A DNA stretch of 64,000 nt. It comes from Jaltomata sinuosa. Lineage: Eukaryota > Streptophyta > Magnoliopsida > Solanales > Solanaceae. The DNA lies in assembly GCA_003996215.1 (NCBI GenBank), contig QJPP01001546.1, positions 186,001 through 250,000 of the forward strand, given 5' to 3'. The notes beneath the pieces are model-generated. The model ran no database searches. It was not told the DNA's origin and was given only the letters and a program-made list of their open reading frames with translations. The stretch's first letter is position 1, and every line of letters starts with the position of its first letter. Below, in pieces: positions 25,538-37,187 of this stretch. The translations under genes and the position numbers were made by a program.

Positions 25538-26896
25538 GCAATCTCTAGCAAATTGACCAACCACACCACAGGTGTAACAAGCCCCTGATGACCTACCCTA
25601 TCGGGATAAATCGGCAGAACCCGAATGACCACCACGGCCTGATGCCCCAAAAGATGCTCCCCTAGAAGACTGACTGCCCTGGCCCTGATGGCTACCCTGA
25701 CCCTGCTCAAACTGAGACCCCGAAGCCTGGAGTGAAGCCTGAAGTGGTCGACTAGACTGACCCTGATGTTGTTGTGGATGATAACCTCAGCCCTACAGGC
25801 CGGAACCTCTACTACCCTGCCTAGAACCACTGTAACCACCCTGATGTCGAGGCCTCTTATCTATGGCCCTGTTGTCATGACGATGCGAATCCTCAACTGT
25901 GCGGGAAAAATCTGCAATGTCCTGGAATGACTGACCTCTAGCAACTAGTATCAGTGCAGGCTGTATGAACTCTCTCCGCAACCCCCAAACAAATCTATGA
26001 ATCTTGTCGGCCTCAGTAGGTATAATCACGGCCCCAAATGGAGCAAGATGATGGAAACTGGTTTCGTACTCTGAGACAGTCATAGAATCCTGGAAAAGTC
26101 TAGTAAACTCCTCCCTCTGATGCTCCCTATCGCTCTGTGGCAAGAACTTGTCCATAAAGGTCTCATAAAACTTGGACCAGGTCCAGGGAGGTGACGTAGA
26201 AGGCCTGCAAGCAACCTGTGCTCTCCACCATAGCTTCGCTGGACCCTCCAGCTGATATGAAGTATATCTTGCCGTGTGGGTCTACAATAAGCTCAAATAA
26301 TGCAATATCTCCTCACAAGTGGTGCTAAAATCATAGGGGTCCTGACCCTGTATACCAGCAAATCTCGGCGGTGCCAATCTCAGAAACCTACCCAAGGCCT
26401 TCTACTCCCCATCTGTCATGGCGGGGCAAAGAGCAAGAGGCTGGGCAACCGATGAAACTGGAACAACCTTAGCACGGGGAGCCGCAGTAATAGGCTGTGC
26501 TCCTGAATTCTGAACACCCAGAGCTGCCCCCTGAGCGGATGCCTGTGCTGTCTCAGAAGGATGCTCCCCAATCATACCCAAGAGCTGAACAAGTAAACCC
26601 CGAAGATCTAAAGACTGTGTTGGGGCTGAAGCTGGCATAGAAACCGATGATGGAACTGTCACAGGAGCTGGTGGTACCTGGGCCATCCCCGGGTCCACAT
26701 TCTAATGCTCTGGAGCTAACTCTGTCTCATGGTCATACTCTGGCTCTATATCAACTCTGGAAGCCCTAGTTGGCACCGGTTCTCTGGGATGACCTCTAGC
26801 CTTGCCCCTGCAACCACCTCGACCCCTAGCTGGGGTCGGAGGTGTAGGGGCAGGAGGCTCTCCATCGCCTGAAGCTTATGATCTCGTACGAACCAT
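25538..26896 (-). pseudogene. gag: gag of element B (degenerate)
   Basis: The conserved ATG start is at 26896 (minus strand). The N-terminal half holds a G/R-rich and P/A-rich region. The capsid-like retrotransposon gag domain is open at 26155-25793 (FLPQSDREHQREEFTRLFQ, SEYETSFHHLAPF, RRFVWGLR-like). The zinc knuckle at 25579-25538 reads CYTCGVVGQFARDC, so the zinc-binding His is replaced by Gln. C, D and E retain the His. CTTCCCTAG directly upstream of the ATG resembles a 3' splice site. Several in-frame stops make it non-functional. Confidence 0.82.
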
Positions 26897-27087
26897 CTAG
26901 GGAAGAGTGAACCAGAACAAGTGAGATTTTTAGGAACTTTCGCTATGCACAAAGAAGGAGCAAGAAAAGTCTGTTTCCCTAAGATGTCACTATAGCCTCC
27001 CGAGGATTGAGCACGAATGTCTCTGCCCTGATCCACAGGACTCTACTGGACATTGGCTCCTATACGGATGACACCGGTGAACCTAGA

Positions 27088-27099
27088 GCTTTGATATCA
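27088..27099 (-). promoter_or_regulatory. Decayed primer binding site of element B
   Basis: On the minus strand TGATATCAAAGC, which is the tRNA-Met site TGGTATCAGAGC with two G-to-A changes. It lies just inside the 5' LTR. Confidence 0.65.
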
Positions 27100-27102
27100 A
27101 TT

Positions 27103-30100
27103 TGTCACTACCCGATTTCTCGGTCATGTTGGTACCTACAACCCCCGGTAGGCGAAACAATCCCCGTAGCCCAAAATGATTAGTAATGGGCTACTTTCTA
27201 AAAGTTTAAGTAGAAGAACAAATAAATATGCGGAAGCAAGGGAACAAAATGAATAAACAGGATAAGGGGAGTAATATAAATGCAAAGCAGAAGCTAAACC
27301 ATCCCAAAAACTGGTATCATAGTGTATAAGAGCTGAATTACAACAAAAGTACAGAAGGGTCCAAAAGAGATATATACATAAGCTGTCTCCGAATAGTAAC
27401 AGAGTGCAGAATATACAAAAGATAAACTAAGTCAAGCTCTGAACGCCAAGAGCTCACCCTCAGCCTGGATGATCCAAAAATAACTGCCTACACGAGTCTT
27501 CGGCGTTCTAACAGCGATGGCCCACACTAGGATCTGCACCTGAAAATGTAGGGGTAGGGTGAGCACCAAATGTGAAGCATAAGGTACCCAGTAGGTATCA
27601 TAGGCGAATTGGGCACATATAAAGTAAAAGAACAGTAGCAGACAAAGTAGAAATAAACAGTCACAGAAATCAATGATAAAGTACACAAGAACTAGCCCAG
27701 AGGAAAGACAACAGAAAGCAACAAGCAAGGCTAGCAAATAGAATATATACATGGCAAACACAGGTGAAAAAGAGAATGAAGCACCTGGGATCCTCGCAAA
27801 AAAAATATATATAGATAAGTTTTAGCAAGGGACGGTATACCGGTAACCTCAAGTATATAGAATTGGGGAGAATGATAAAGTAGACATGCTCGATAAACAG
27901 AAAGAATAAACACCCAAACCATGCCAATTCTCAAATCCATAAGTAACAGTCTAGCTAGTCCAATTCCACACTTATAACCGGAGTAGAGAACAAATCTGAA
28001 ATTAAGTAAAGAGAGTCTACCTACAGTCCCTCGGCTGCCCATACAACCGAGGAATACAATCAAGTGAAAACAAACCCTCTGACATCCCATACTATCAGAG
28101 GGTACAATCAACAAACAACAAACAAGGGTGGTATCTCAAACAATGGATGATATGATGCATGATAACCTCAGGGTGAAATAGAACCTCTGTATGTACCTCA
28201 TTTGGTGCCAATCGGGCCCAGCAGACAGGTTCCATGGAAGGACTCAGCCCGTATACCTCTGCTCCACTGTATACCCTACCCCTCAGCGCACGCGACCCAA
28301 AACCCCTGGGCCGGAGTGGCAAGGTCCATGGAGGTCCCGGACCCCATACTAAATCTCAGAATCAAAATATGTCCTCCGGAATTGAGTCCGGGTTCAAGAC
28401 GGTGGCTAAATCTTAAGCATGCATGCCTAGACCCTGTCTAGGACTAAATCAGTGAAACGATGTCTCAAAAAGCCTTCCAAGAGGGGCCAGGCGTAACTAG
28501 GTCTAAAATAGTGGAAAATGTCTCAGACGCTCGATCCAGTCGAGTCTAAAGTCATTTCAAATCAGTGAGAAAACTCATCTAGGACTCCAACCCGGTCGAG
28601 TCTAGCAATAGTAGAAAATAATGATAAAACCATATTTCTAACCTTCTTTTACCCCAATAAAACCCACGTATCAAGTCAAATCATTTCCAAATCTAATTTC
28701 ATCAAAAAGGGGTCCCCCGGGGCCATGCAAGGTTTAGGAAATCAGTTTCCGTAGTCCCGAAGCCAAAAAAAATATAAAATGTGGAAAACCTCTTTATATG
28801 CATGGAAATGACATGATCATCAAAAATAGCTGCCCATCAGCTCACAATCAACCTGACAGCCCTGCACAGGCTCCGAAGCTACTCAGCAAGCATAACCAAC
28901 CTAGAAGGATAATTCTATGTCCGGGACTCGCGGACATTCCCAATGATCCCATCGTCTATGTTCTAGAGTCAACAAGGCCTCACAGGACCACAAGGGTTAT
29001 AATATCAATCAATCAGAGCACTACACATAACGGAGGAAAGAACGGAATGGATCATGGAAAAGCGGTCGAGGTCTGTGTACCAACCTAGTAACCCAACCGA
29101 AGGTTGCCAACTAGTACAATTTTACCCGATATATGCGAAGTCTAAGGAGTTAAGCCATAACCTACCTGTCGTCCGACGACAAGCTGCTCGAACAACCAGG
29201 TCGAAGCCCGAAATGCTCTGAGAACTCCCGAACGATAATCAAACTATCAAGACCATAAATATAATGTTAAAACGAGTCTAACGGTACCTATATTGCTACA
29301 ATTGTAGCAAGGTTAGTATCTGGGACAAAAGTGGGCCTGTGGGGCCCACAATCCAAAACCAAAAACGAAAAGAGACACGACAACCCCAAAGGTGCCAAGA
29401 AGCTATGCTCCAAATTTGAGCACCAATGGCCAAGGAAAAGGGCATCAAAACAACTCGCAAAGGTTGGGGTTTAAAAATGGAATTCCAAAAAATAAAGCAG
29501 AAATTGGATGAGAAATACTTACCACAAAGGTGTAAACTTGGGTCAAGAAGAATAATCTACCACTCCCACGAGCATGCACCAGCTGGAACGCCCAGAATTC
29601 ACAACCAAAGCTCAAGCTTAGAGAAAGGCATCAATGCAGGTTTTAAGAAATTTCAAGGGAAGAGGGAGCTTACCAAATGACGAAGGAACACGAGAAATCC
29701 ACAACCAACCAACTCCCCAAGGCTTAGAATCAAAACAGAGCAATTTGTAGGAGAGAAAATAGAGTTTTAGAGTGAGAAATGAGAGAATGAGAGCTGGAAA
29801 AATGAAGTTGCAGCTTTAAATAGTCGCAGGAAAATGGTCAGTGCCATCGGCGCTAGGCCAGCGCCAATAGCGCTGAAAAGGTGGCTGGCGCCTCAGCGCT
29901 ATCGTGCTGGGAGGGGCGCGATCGCGCTGAAGTGCGATTGCGCTGGCCTTGGCACGATTACGCTGAAGGCTGGCCTGCAACTGAATTTTCTACAATTCTC
30001 CAAACTTCCACGGGGTGTTCCGGGCATAATTGGAAATCGATATTCAACAACCAATAGTGCTAACAGAGTGGAAACGATGTTCCAGACTCAACGAAATCGA

Positions 30101-30645
30101 TTAAACTCCTATATGAGATTGTTTCGGAGAAATGTTGACCCAAGTCAACACTATCAAAAAGGAACCCAAATGCTCAAAATGAGTCTGGCTCACCCGGAAC
30201 CCGAACCAACCACCTTCCTAGCCCAAAATCAACATTATGGAGCTGATGAATTGTCGAATTTCAAATCCGACACTCCGATCATCGAAAGTCACCCAAAGTT
30301 ACACTTTCAACTCCAAATAGCCTGAAACCTGAGGGAACCACGCAAATCCCACATCGGAAGTTCTCAAGCCTCAACTAAAGGTCCAACTAGACCAAACTCA
30401 TTGCTCCGAAGCTAACGGAACTATTGGAATTCAATTCCGAGAATGTTAGCTAAGAATGTTGACCAAAGTCAATGATATACTAACTTTAGGCTCTAAAATA
30501 GGCAAACAGTCATAACGACCAAACGAACTGTCAGGGCACTGAACAACCGGTCCTAGCAAGCCATAAATGACTTGGGAACACTACATAAAAGCTCTAACAG
30601 TGCAATAAATGCATAAACACAAAGATGACCGGAAGGGTCATCACA
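27103..30645 (-). repeat. 5' LTR of element B
   Basis: About 3.54 kb, aligning with the 3' LTR. On the minus strand it has a TATTTAAA box (29815-29822), an upstream cluster of GCGATCGCGCTG-like motifs (about 29850-29975), and a good 5' splice donor GTGGTAAGT (GTAAGT at 29517-29522) downstream of the presumed transcription start. The hydrophobic frames at 27432-27761, 27670-27927 and 27731-28114 are LTR shadows. Confidence 0.87.
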
Positions 30646-31154
30646 ACCTTTACTGAAAAACTAAAAATGCTAAACACTATCCTAACTAAAGAATAAAAGA
30701 AAATCTTTTTGTATTTTTGTATTTTTTCATTTTTTTGTTTCATTTTTTTCATATAACTAAAACACTCAACAACCTATGGCATACATCACCCTTAACAAAT
30801 ATCGAAAGATATCTCACCCCACACTTAAAGTCATGCTTTGTCCCCAAAGCAACAAATAAGATAAAAATCGGGTTAGAGATACTCCTTGAGGACCTCTAGG
30901 GCCTAGCTAGCAGCATGTTTCTTCACAATGAATCAAAGGGGTGAATGACCCCACACTTAAGCTTAAACCATACTTCTTACCTTTCAAATTCGGGTACTCA
31001 GACATCCCCAAACCTGTAAAACAAAGACAAAACAAAACATGACACTATACAAAAATAAAATACAAAAGCTAAACTATTATAAAATTGGGTTGCCTCCCAA
31101 TATGCGCCTGATTTAACATCGCGGCACGACGCCATCACTTCACCACTTTTCCTT

Positions 31155-31610
31155 TCACTTTGAACTTATAAATTGTACCCCAAATTTTGCATCAAATTTT
31201 CTGTTTCGCTCAAGGGGCGGTGGTATAAAAATAAAGGAACCAAGCAATAAATATCCCATCTTGCACTTCTTGACCCTTAAGTGAGGAATATCATTTTGTC
31301 TTTTTGGAATAGCAAATTTTAGAATATAAGGGCCTAGTTCCTCATCCACACACTTTTCCATTGATTTGGAAGGCTCAATTTTCATGTCACCAACCAAACA
31401 CAATGTCAAAAAATGCTTAGAATGAGGTTCAACACGCCTCAACTACAAAACTTCATTTTGTGCGACATTCTCACTTTCACACACCTCCTCAACATTGACA
31501 TCAATCAAAAGAGAATAGTTGAATGATATGACTTCCTCTTTTTTCTCCACAAGTTGGCCAGTATCAGTACAAATTCTATATGCAACCTTTATTTTTGAAA
31601 GTTTGGCCTT
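31155..31610 (-). pseudogene. Broken reading frame of unknown function in element X
   Basis: An open 95-codon stretch (31442-31155) reads MRRVEPHSKHFLTLCLVGDM and continues with a charged segment, ending in FGVQFISSK. Upstream in the same frame, past a TAG at about 31443-31445, is VEKKEEV...EEVCESENVAQNEVL, so one stop separates two coding-looking parts. It is acidic and charged with no recognisable gag zinc knuckle, protease or RT motif. I do not recognise the domain with certainty. It has the look of the short gag-like or accessory frame carried by some non-autonomous plant LTR elements. Function unknown. Confidence 0.45.
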
Positions 31611-32131
31611 AAAACATTTTCAGAGATTTCATGCTTTCCTCGGTCTGCTTTCGCGTTAGTACGGTGTGCTCTTGTATTTGTTTGATCAAATCACTCATCT
31701 AAGCATGACGTTCTACATCCTCCACTTTATTACCCCTATCAACATCATAAACAACAGAAGAATCATAATAGGGGCTCGGGAATGGGGAATAAGAATTAGG
31801 TCAATTATTTCAATGACCATTCAGACGATCAACATATACCACATAAATTCTCTGGAAAGCATTGAGTAGGTGCATACAACTCTCTCCTGGAAAAAATATG
31901 ACTCAATATATTAAAGTGGGGTCCTCCATAATAAATACAAGAATTATCTATAAATAAATACTCATCATTCAATCAATTTCTATTCCAAGATGCCATGTCA
32001 AGAAGTGTAGAATTTGTTTTTCTTTTTAAAAATAGTAAAAAAGAAAAAAAAGATAAGAAAAAAAATTAAAAATAAAACTTAAATAGATAAAAAGAAAATT
32101 TTTAATCTAGACAAACAATTAATTTCTAAGT

Positions 32132-32148
32132 CCCCGGCAACGGCGCCA
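32132..32148 (-). promoter_or_regulatory. Primer binding site of element X (tRNA-Asp)
   Basis: The minus strand reads TGGCGCCGTTGCCGGGG, fully complementary to the 3' end of plant tRNA-Asp (CCCCGGCAACGGCG plus CCA), six bases from the LTR edge. This separates X from the tRNA-Met-primed chromoviruses and points to an Athila/Tat-like partner. Confidence 0.85.
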
Positions 32149-32154
32149 AGAACT

Positions 32155-33637
32155 TGTTGCGTCCTTTCGCACACGCAAGTGTACGCGATCGTACAAGTAA
32201 TATAGGATTTTAATTCCAGATATCGTACCCACGGGGACTTGTTGATTAATTATTTACTAAATTAAACTAATTCTAATTATTTATTAAAGCAGAAAAATCC
32301 AAATTATATTATGAATTAGCTAAATTAAAAAGAAAAATAAGCTAACTAATGAACAATTAACCAACCGAAGAGTATATCTTCACGTAATCTATGAGATGAA
32401 ATCGATCTAGGGCTATGAAGTTGTTAGCAATTATGTTGAGTAATCCCTTGAACTGATTTTGATTTTCTATTGGGTTACTAGTTGCGGGTTGATTTTAACC
32501 ATGTTGAGCATTTTGCTAACAACTCTAGGTCTCCTCGACTATTCCTAGCGCCTATATTCCTATTGTCGTCGATCGATAGTGAAGGGCATGCGATTTCTCT
32601 TCCATATCAACTAAGCAAGGCTAACGGGTATATTCCTATCCACGTTAGCGAATCGTTCCACTTTCCCTATAAGGTTCATAACCAAGCTCTACTTTTTCTT
32701 ATTACGCACGCAAATTCTCTATTCCCAGTCCAATTTACATACCACAAATAGTATTTGAATGGTGATCAAGCAAACAAATAATTAAGCTCAAGAAAAAGTA
32801 AGTAACCACACGAGCCGTAGCACGACGATAAATATCTGAACAAATCAATTTAAGTTTATACACCAACAATCATGAAACTACCATAATCATAGATGAGAAG
32901 TTTAACTCCACATAGACATGGAGAAATTACTACAAATCATCCAAAAGAAAATGTAAAAATAAATAATAGAGAAGAAAAGATAGAACCAATATTCTCCGGC
33001 CTCCACGGCGGCTCCTAGCTCTCCTTAGGTCAAAAGTTATGTTAAAATCATGTTTAGGATGTATTTATAGAGCGTGTGGAAGATCTGGACTTTTTTTTAA
33101 AAACCAAATCCAAGTCGAATTGGGATAATAATTTGCCGAGCTCGCGCCAAGCTTGCACAGCATGGCAGTGGCGCGAAAGGCAGCACGGGAATCAGAGGGC
33201 GATGATTTCTCGCGCCATGGTCTGCGCCAACTCCACAAATGCAACGCTGCTGCCTCTTTAATTAAGTTGCTATTGTCTTCAGCTTCTGCCAAGTGTGCAG
33301 TAGGCCCTTTCCTCTCAATTGGCAGCAGGTACGTTCTCTTTGCTGTTTCTTTCCATTTTGTTTTGCTTTTGACTTTATTTACATCAATCATTGCATCATT
33401 TATCAATCATCAATTAATCATGATCCCATCATTGCATGTCTTCAATCTTTTACTCTTTATTTTTCCTCTTATTATTCAATTTTGCTCTAGATATTTTTCA
33501 TCTTCCCATCGTTTTAATCTTATACGTGAAAAATATAATATTAAGCACTAAATAATATAATATGTACTCAAAAGACAATTAAAAGTACTAAAATGTGAGG
33601 CAAATAATAATAAAATATATGTATTTTTGACCTCACA
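32155..33637 (-). repeat. 5' LTR of element X
   Basis: 1483 bases aligning with 862-2343. It carries TATAAATA at 33062-33069 on the minus strand. It ends CCTCACA at 33637, directly followed by X(ii) sequence. Confidence 0.87.
33062..33069 (-). promoter_or_regulatory. TATA box in 5' LTR of X
   Basis: TATAAATA on the minus strand, at the same LTR position as 1769-1776. It would drive transcription of the element toward 32132. Confidence 0.4.
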
Positions 33638-34849
33638 TAAAAAAGAAAAGGTCTTTTTTTGACTTGTTTTATACTAGCATATTTAAGCCTGAGTTTTAGA
33701 AGTACTTTCCTGGAGTGCTTGAGTATGAAACGAAATAGCAGACTTTTTAACGCCTACGTTCAAGATAGTGATTTTGTATATAGCTTATTCTTATTTTGTA
33801 GTTTGCTATGACCCTGTCTGTCTTAGAAGTAGAATTGATCCATCTTGATTGAGCCTTGTGCCATGAGAGGTGAGGATTTTTTGTATATTCTATGTTTTTC
33901 ATCTTAGTCTAAAACTTACCCTGCATGTTATTGAAGCGAAATAAAAAGCCCTACTTTGTTTAGAAGATGATATAGGCTTTCTTTGATATGTCTTGTGAAT
34001 TTTAGCCTTTTCAGATATTATATCACTATTTACCCCTTTTAGCTTGTAGCCTTTCGTTTGGTAGCCGTACTTTTTGCCTTGATCATTTTGTTGAATCCCT
34101 AGTTTTTGCACCTGCTTCCTTAAGCACTGTAGCATGGACTGTGATAAAATTGTTAAATTTGAAGAAAAGGGATTATTGAGTGAAGAAGGTGACTAATGAT
34201 AACTACAAAGTGATGAAAAGGCCCTCTTAGAAAGAATGTGAAATGAAATTGAAGAGAGAGCTGAAAAAAAAGTGAAAAAATGGGTGTTGAAGTTCAAAAA
34301 GTGCAAAGTGCTTATGGAAGTATAAGTCACTATTATATAGTTTCCTACCCGTCCCCTAGCCAACATTACAACCTGTAAAAGTCCTATTTGATTCTATTCG
34401 AGCATGCTTAATTAGTGGAGATGTACATATTGGGCAAGCCTATTGTTCTTTGTGCATATATGTGAATTCTTTCATGAGTGTGAGAGTTGTTCTTTGATTA
34501 GAAGTCCTTAATTTATATTCGATTCTTTAAATTGAGTGTGTGGACTATTTCTTCTTGTGAGGGACCTTGTTTCATGATAGATAGATGATTTTATTAGCTC
34601 TCTTTGATAGAGTGGAGGAACAAACTTAATTGATGAGTTAAAGTCTGTCTTTGAGGTTAGAGGTTAGAAGTTTATTTTGTTGTATATCTTGCATAATGAT
34701 CGAAAAGTGTAATTGATGTTGTGATTTGTTATATGGACTAATTATTTGTATCAATCAAAGTGGTTGTATTCCTAGTTTTTTTAGATGAGCTCTAATGCTT
34801 ACTCGAGGACGAACAAGAGTCTACGTGTAAAGTATTGATGTGAGACCAA
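33638..34849 (+). repeat. X(ii), right part: internal region up to the LTR
   Basis: Continuation of the copy that starts at 700. It aligns with X(i) over 33684-34314 and then extends through the region matching 2344-2870 of the minus-strand X element. It ends at ATTGATGTGAG, the polypurine tract/LTR boundary. No conserved frame. Confidence 0.75.
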
Positions 34850-35839
34850 AAATACATATATTTAGTCATTATTTACCTCATATTTAGTCTTTTTATTATT
34901 GTTTCTGAGCATTGATTTTATGAATTATTCTTATATTGAGTATTTGTATTTGTAGGTTTAAAATGTTAAAAGTTGAAGAAATTTGGAGAAGAAATAAATT
35001 AAAACCGAGAAATCATATAAGAAAATCAAGCATACAGCTTAATAGATTGAATTCAATAAAATATTATTATTTCTATATATGAATTCATCACATGAATTGA
35101 GAGATTGAAAAGTTGAGAAGACACCTTCCACGTGGCAGCTAATGACACGCCACACACATTTAAGCGGCGGCAGCAGAGAAATCATATAAGAAAATCAAGC
35201 ATACAGCTTAATAGATTGAATTCAATAAAATATTATTATTTCTATATATGAATTCATCACATGAATTGAGAGATTGAAAAGTTGAGAAGACACCTTCCAC
35301 GTGGCAGCTAATGACACGCCACACACATTTAAGCGGCGGCAGCAGCATCATACGCACAGTACAAATCCAATTCAATTGGGTTTTGGTTTCTCAATTCATT
35401 TTGGACTCAGTTATTTTATTTGAGTTTTTTTCTTACATCTATAAATAGTCCATAAGAATAATTTTTAGAGAGAGAACCTATATAGTTTTTTACTTTTAAC
35501 TTTGTAAGCCAGGAGAGCTAAGAACCGTCGTGGAGGTCGGAGAATTTTGGTTTATTCTATTCTTCACCTTTATTATTTATTTGTATGCTTAGATTATTTT
35601 GCTACTTTGAAATAATTTTCATGGTTAATACAAGTAAGTCTTTTATTATATATTATTCTATGATTCTTGCAAGCATGAGTAGCTAAATACCATAACTAGG
35701 GTTATGGGAACCATAATGAATTAACAAACGTAGATTAAACAGTTAATGATTCTAGGAATGTATTTATGCATATTTGTTCTTCCCTTCGCTTTGGTTGCCT
35801 TTTAACGGCTGCAAACATTAGAACTCGTCTTATTCTTAT
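34850..35839 (+). repeat. Truncated 3' LTR of X(ii), diverged subfamily
   Basis: It starts TGTGAGACCAAAAATACATA, like the X LTR start, and shares the GTCGTGGAGGTCGGAGAAT block with it (GCCGTGGAGGCCGGAGAAT in X). The middle differs strongly and contains a tandem duplication. It lacks the LTR 3' end: at about 35839 it jumps into X internal sequence. Confidence 0.65.
35007..35344. repeat. Perfect tandem duplication of a 169-bp unit
   Basis: 35007-35175 and 35176-35344 appear identical by eye, from GAGAAATCATATAAG to GGCGGCAGCA. The unit contains CCACGTGGCAG, with a CACGTG core, so that motif is doubled. Identity inside an otherwise decayed LTR suggests a recent event or an assembly artefact. 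Confidence 0.85.
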
Positions 35840-36422
35840 TTTTTAACGCCTAGGTTCAAGATAGTGACTTTGTATATAGCATATTCTTATTTTGTAGGTT
35901 GCTATTACCCTGTCTGTCTTAGAAGTAGAATTGATCCATCTTGATTGGGACTTGTGCCATGAGAGGTGATAATTTTTTGTATATTCTATATTTTGCATCT
36001 TAGTCTAGAACTTGCCCTGCATGTTATTTAAGCAAAATAAAAGGCACTACTTTGTTTAGAAGATGATATAGGCTTTCTTTGATATGTCTTGTGAATTTTA
36101 GCCTTTTCAGTTATTATATCACTAGTTACCCCTTTGAGCTTGTAGATTTTCGTTTGGTAGCCGTACTTTTTGCCTTGATCATTTTGTTGAATCCCTAGTT
36201 TTTGCACCTGCTTCGTTAAGCACTGTAGCATAAACTGTGATAAAATTATTAAATTTGAAGAAAAAGGGATGATTCAGTGAAGAAGGTGACTAAGGATATC
36301 TACAAAGTGATGAAAAGGCCCTCTTAGAAAGAATGTGACATGAAAAAAAGAGAGGAAATTTCTTGAAAAAAAATACGATTGAAGCATTCTTGATATGATG
36401 AAAATTACTAGTGAAAATAAGT
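35840..36422 (+). repeat. X(iii): internal fragment, cut by the chromovirus array
   Basis: It aligns with X(i) 66-645 and with 33755-34230, including the unoccupied A target at 36152-36156. It ends GTGAAAATAA, after which LTR1 begins. The other side of this insertion is beyond the window. Confidence 0.75.
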
Positions 36423-37122
36423 TTTGATGACCCTTCTTGTCATCTTCGCATTTACGCATTTATTGCACTGTTAGAGCTTTCCTGTAGCGGTCCCAAGTCA
36501 TTTATGGCTTGCTGGGATCGGTAGTTCGGTGCCATGGTCGTTTGTTTGGTCGTTTTGGCCGTTTACATATTTTAGAGCTTAAACTTAGAATATCATTGAT
36601 TTTAGTCAACATTCTTAGATAACGTGATCGGAATTAAACATTGACAGTTTTGTTAGCTCTAGAACTTTGAGTTTGGTCTAGTTGGACCTTAAGATGAGGC
36701 CTGAGAACTTCTGATGTCGATTTGGTATTGCTTTCTCTGTTTTCAAGCCATTTGGAGTTGAAAGTGTAACTTTGGGTGACTTGCGATGATCGGAGTGTCG
36801 GATTCGAAATCCAATGATTTCATCAGCTCCAGAATATAGAGTTTGGGTTAAAAAGGTGGTTGGTTTGGGTTCCGGGTGAGTCGGACTCATTTCGACCCCT
36901 TGAGTTCCTTTTAGCTAGTGTTGACTTGGGTCAACATTTCAACGAAACGACCTTGTATGGATGTTTCATCGATTCCGTTGAATCTGGAACATCGTTTTCT
37001 GTCTATTAGCATTATTGATTTTTGAATATTGAGTTCCGATTGTGTCCAGAATACCCCAGAGAGTTTTCAAAAATTGCAGAAAAATAGTTGCACGCCAGCC
37101 TTCAGTGCCAACGGCGCCCAGG

Positions 37123-37138
37123 CAGCGCGATCGCGCTG
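37123..37138. promoter_or_regulatory. 16-bp GC palindrome upstream of the LTR1 TATA box
   Basis: CAGCGCGATCGCGCTG, perfectly self-complementary, about 50 bases before TATAAAT. Degenerate versions lie at the same place in LTR2 (about 45733), LTR4 and, in several copies, in B's 5' LTR. Possible promoter element, not shown. Confidence 0.5.
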
Positions 37139-37187
37139 GCCTATGGCAGGCCTTCAGCACCGATGGTGATGGCCATTTTCCAGCAGC

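Larger units (their letters stand above)
18387..30645 (-). mobile_element. Element B: Ty3/Gypsy chromovirus, minus strand, inserted in X
   Basis: The layout on the minus strand is 5' LTR 30645-27103, decayed primer site, gag, pol and 3' LTR 21888-18387. Ends are TGTGATGACC and GGTCGTGACA in its own sense. Flanks are GCCTC (18382-18386) and ACCTT (30646-30650), which differ by two transitions. X(ii) at about 715-720 shows the joined site with one copy. It belongs to the same lineage as A and C to E but is the best-preserved coding copy here: a 275-codon open frame (24457-23630) covers most of RT and RNase H. It is still inactivated by stops elsewhere. Confidence 0.87.
30646..32154 (-). other. 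Element X internal region, 5'-most piece
   Basis: About 1.5 kb from the insertion point of B to the 5' LTR of X. It contains the tRNA-Asp primer site, a T/A-rich leader (about 31990-32125) and the remnant of one reading frame. No pol domain seen. Confidence 0.75.
862..33637 (-). mobile_element. Complete non-autonomous LTR retrotransposon X, interrupted by elements A and B
   Basis: Minus-strand element bounded by two LTRs of about 1.48 kb that begin TGTGAGGTC and end GGACGCAACA in its own sense. The internal region survives as three pieces (32154-30646, 18386-17852, 3221-2344), about 2.9 kb in all. It has a tRNA-Asp primer site next to the 5' LTR and a purine-rich tract next to the 3' LTR. 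I find no reverse transcriptase, RNase H or integrase motif in the pieces, so it resembles a LARD-type derivative that depended on proteins in trans. The LTRs differ at 8 of the first 99 bases, mostly transitions, so insertion is not recent. The target duplication is unclear: AAAAG at 857-861, with AAAAG at 33641-33645 only after three extra bases. Confidence 0.8.

Noticed and set aside
32132..32148. tRNA-Asp gene fragment
   Set aside because: Only the last 17 bases match, directly beside an LTR in the expected orientation, so it is a primer binding site.
33638..33645. Clean five-base target duplication for the minus-strand X element
   Set aside because: AAAAG occurs on both sides, but three extra bases separate the right copy from the LTR end and the area is an A-run, so the match may be chance.
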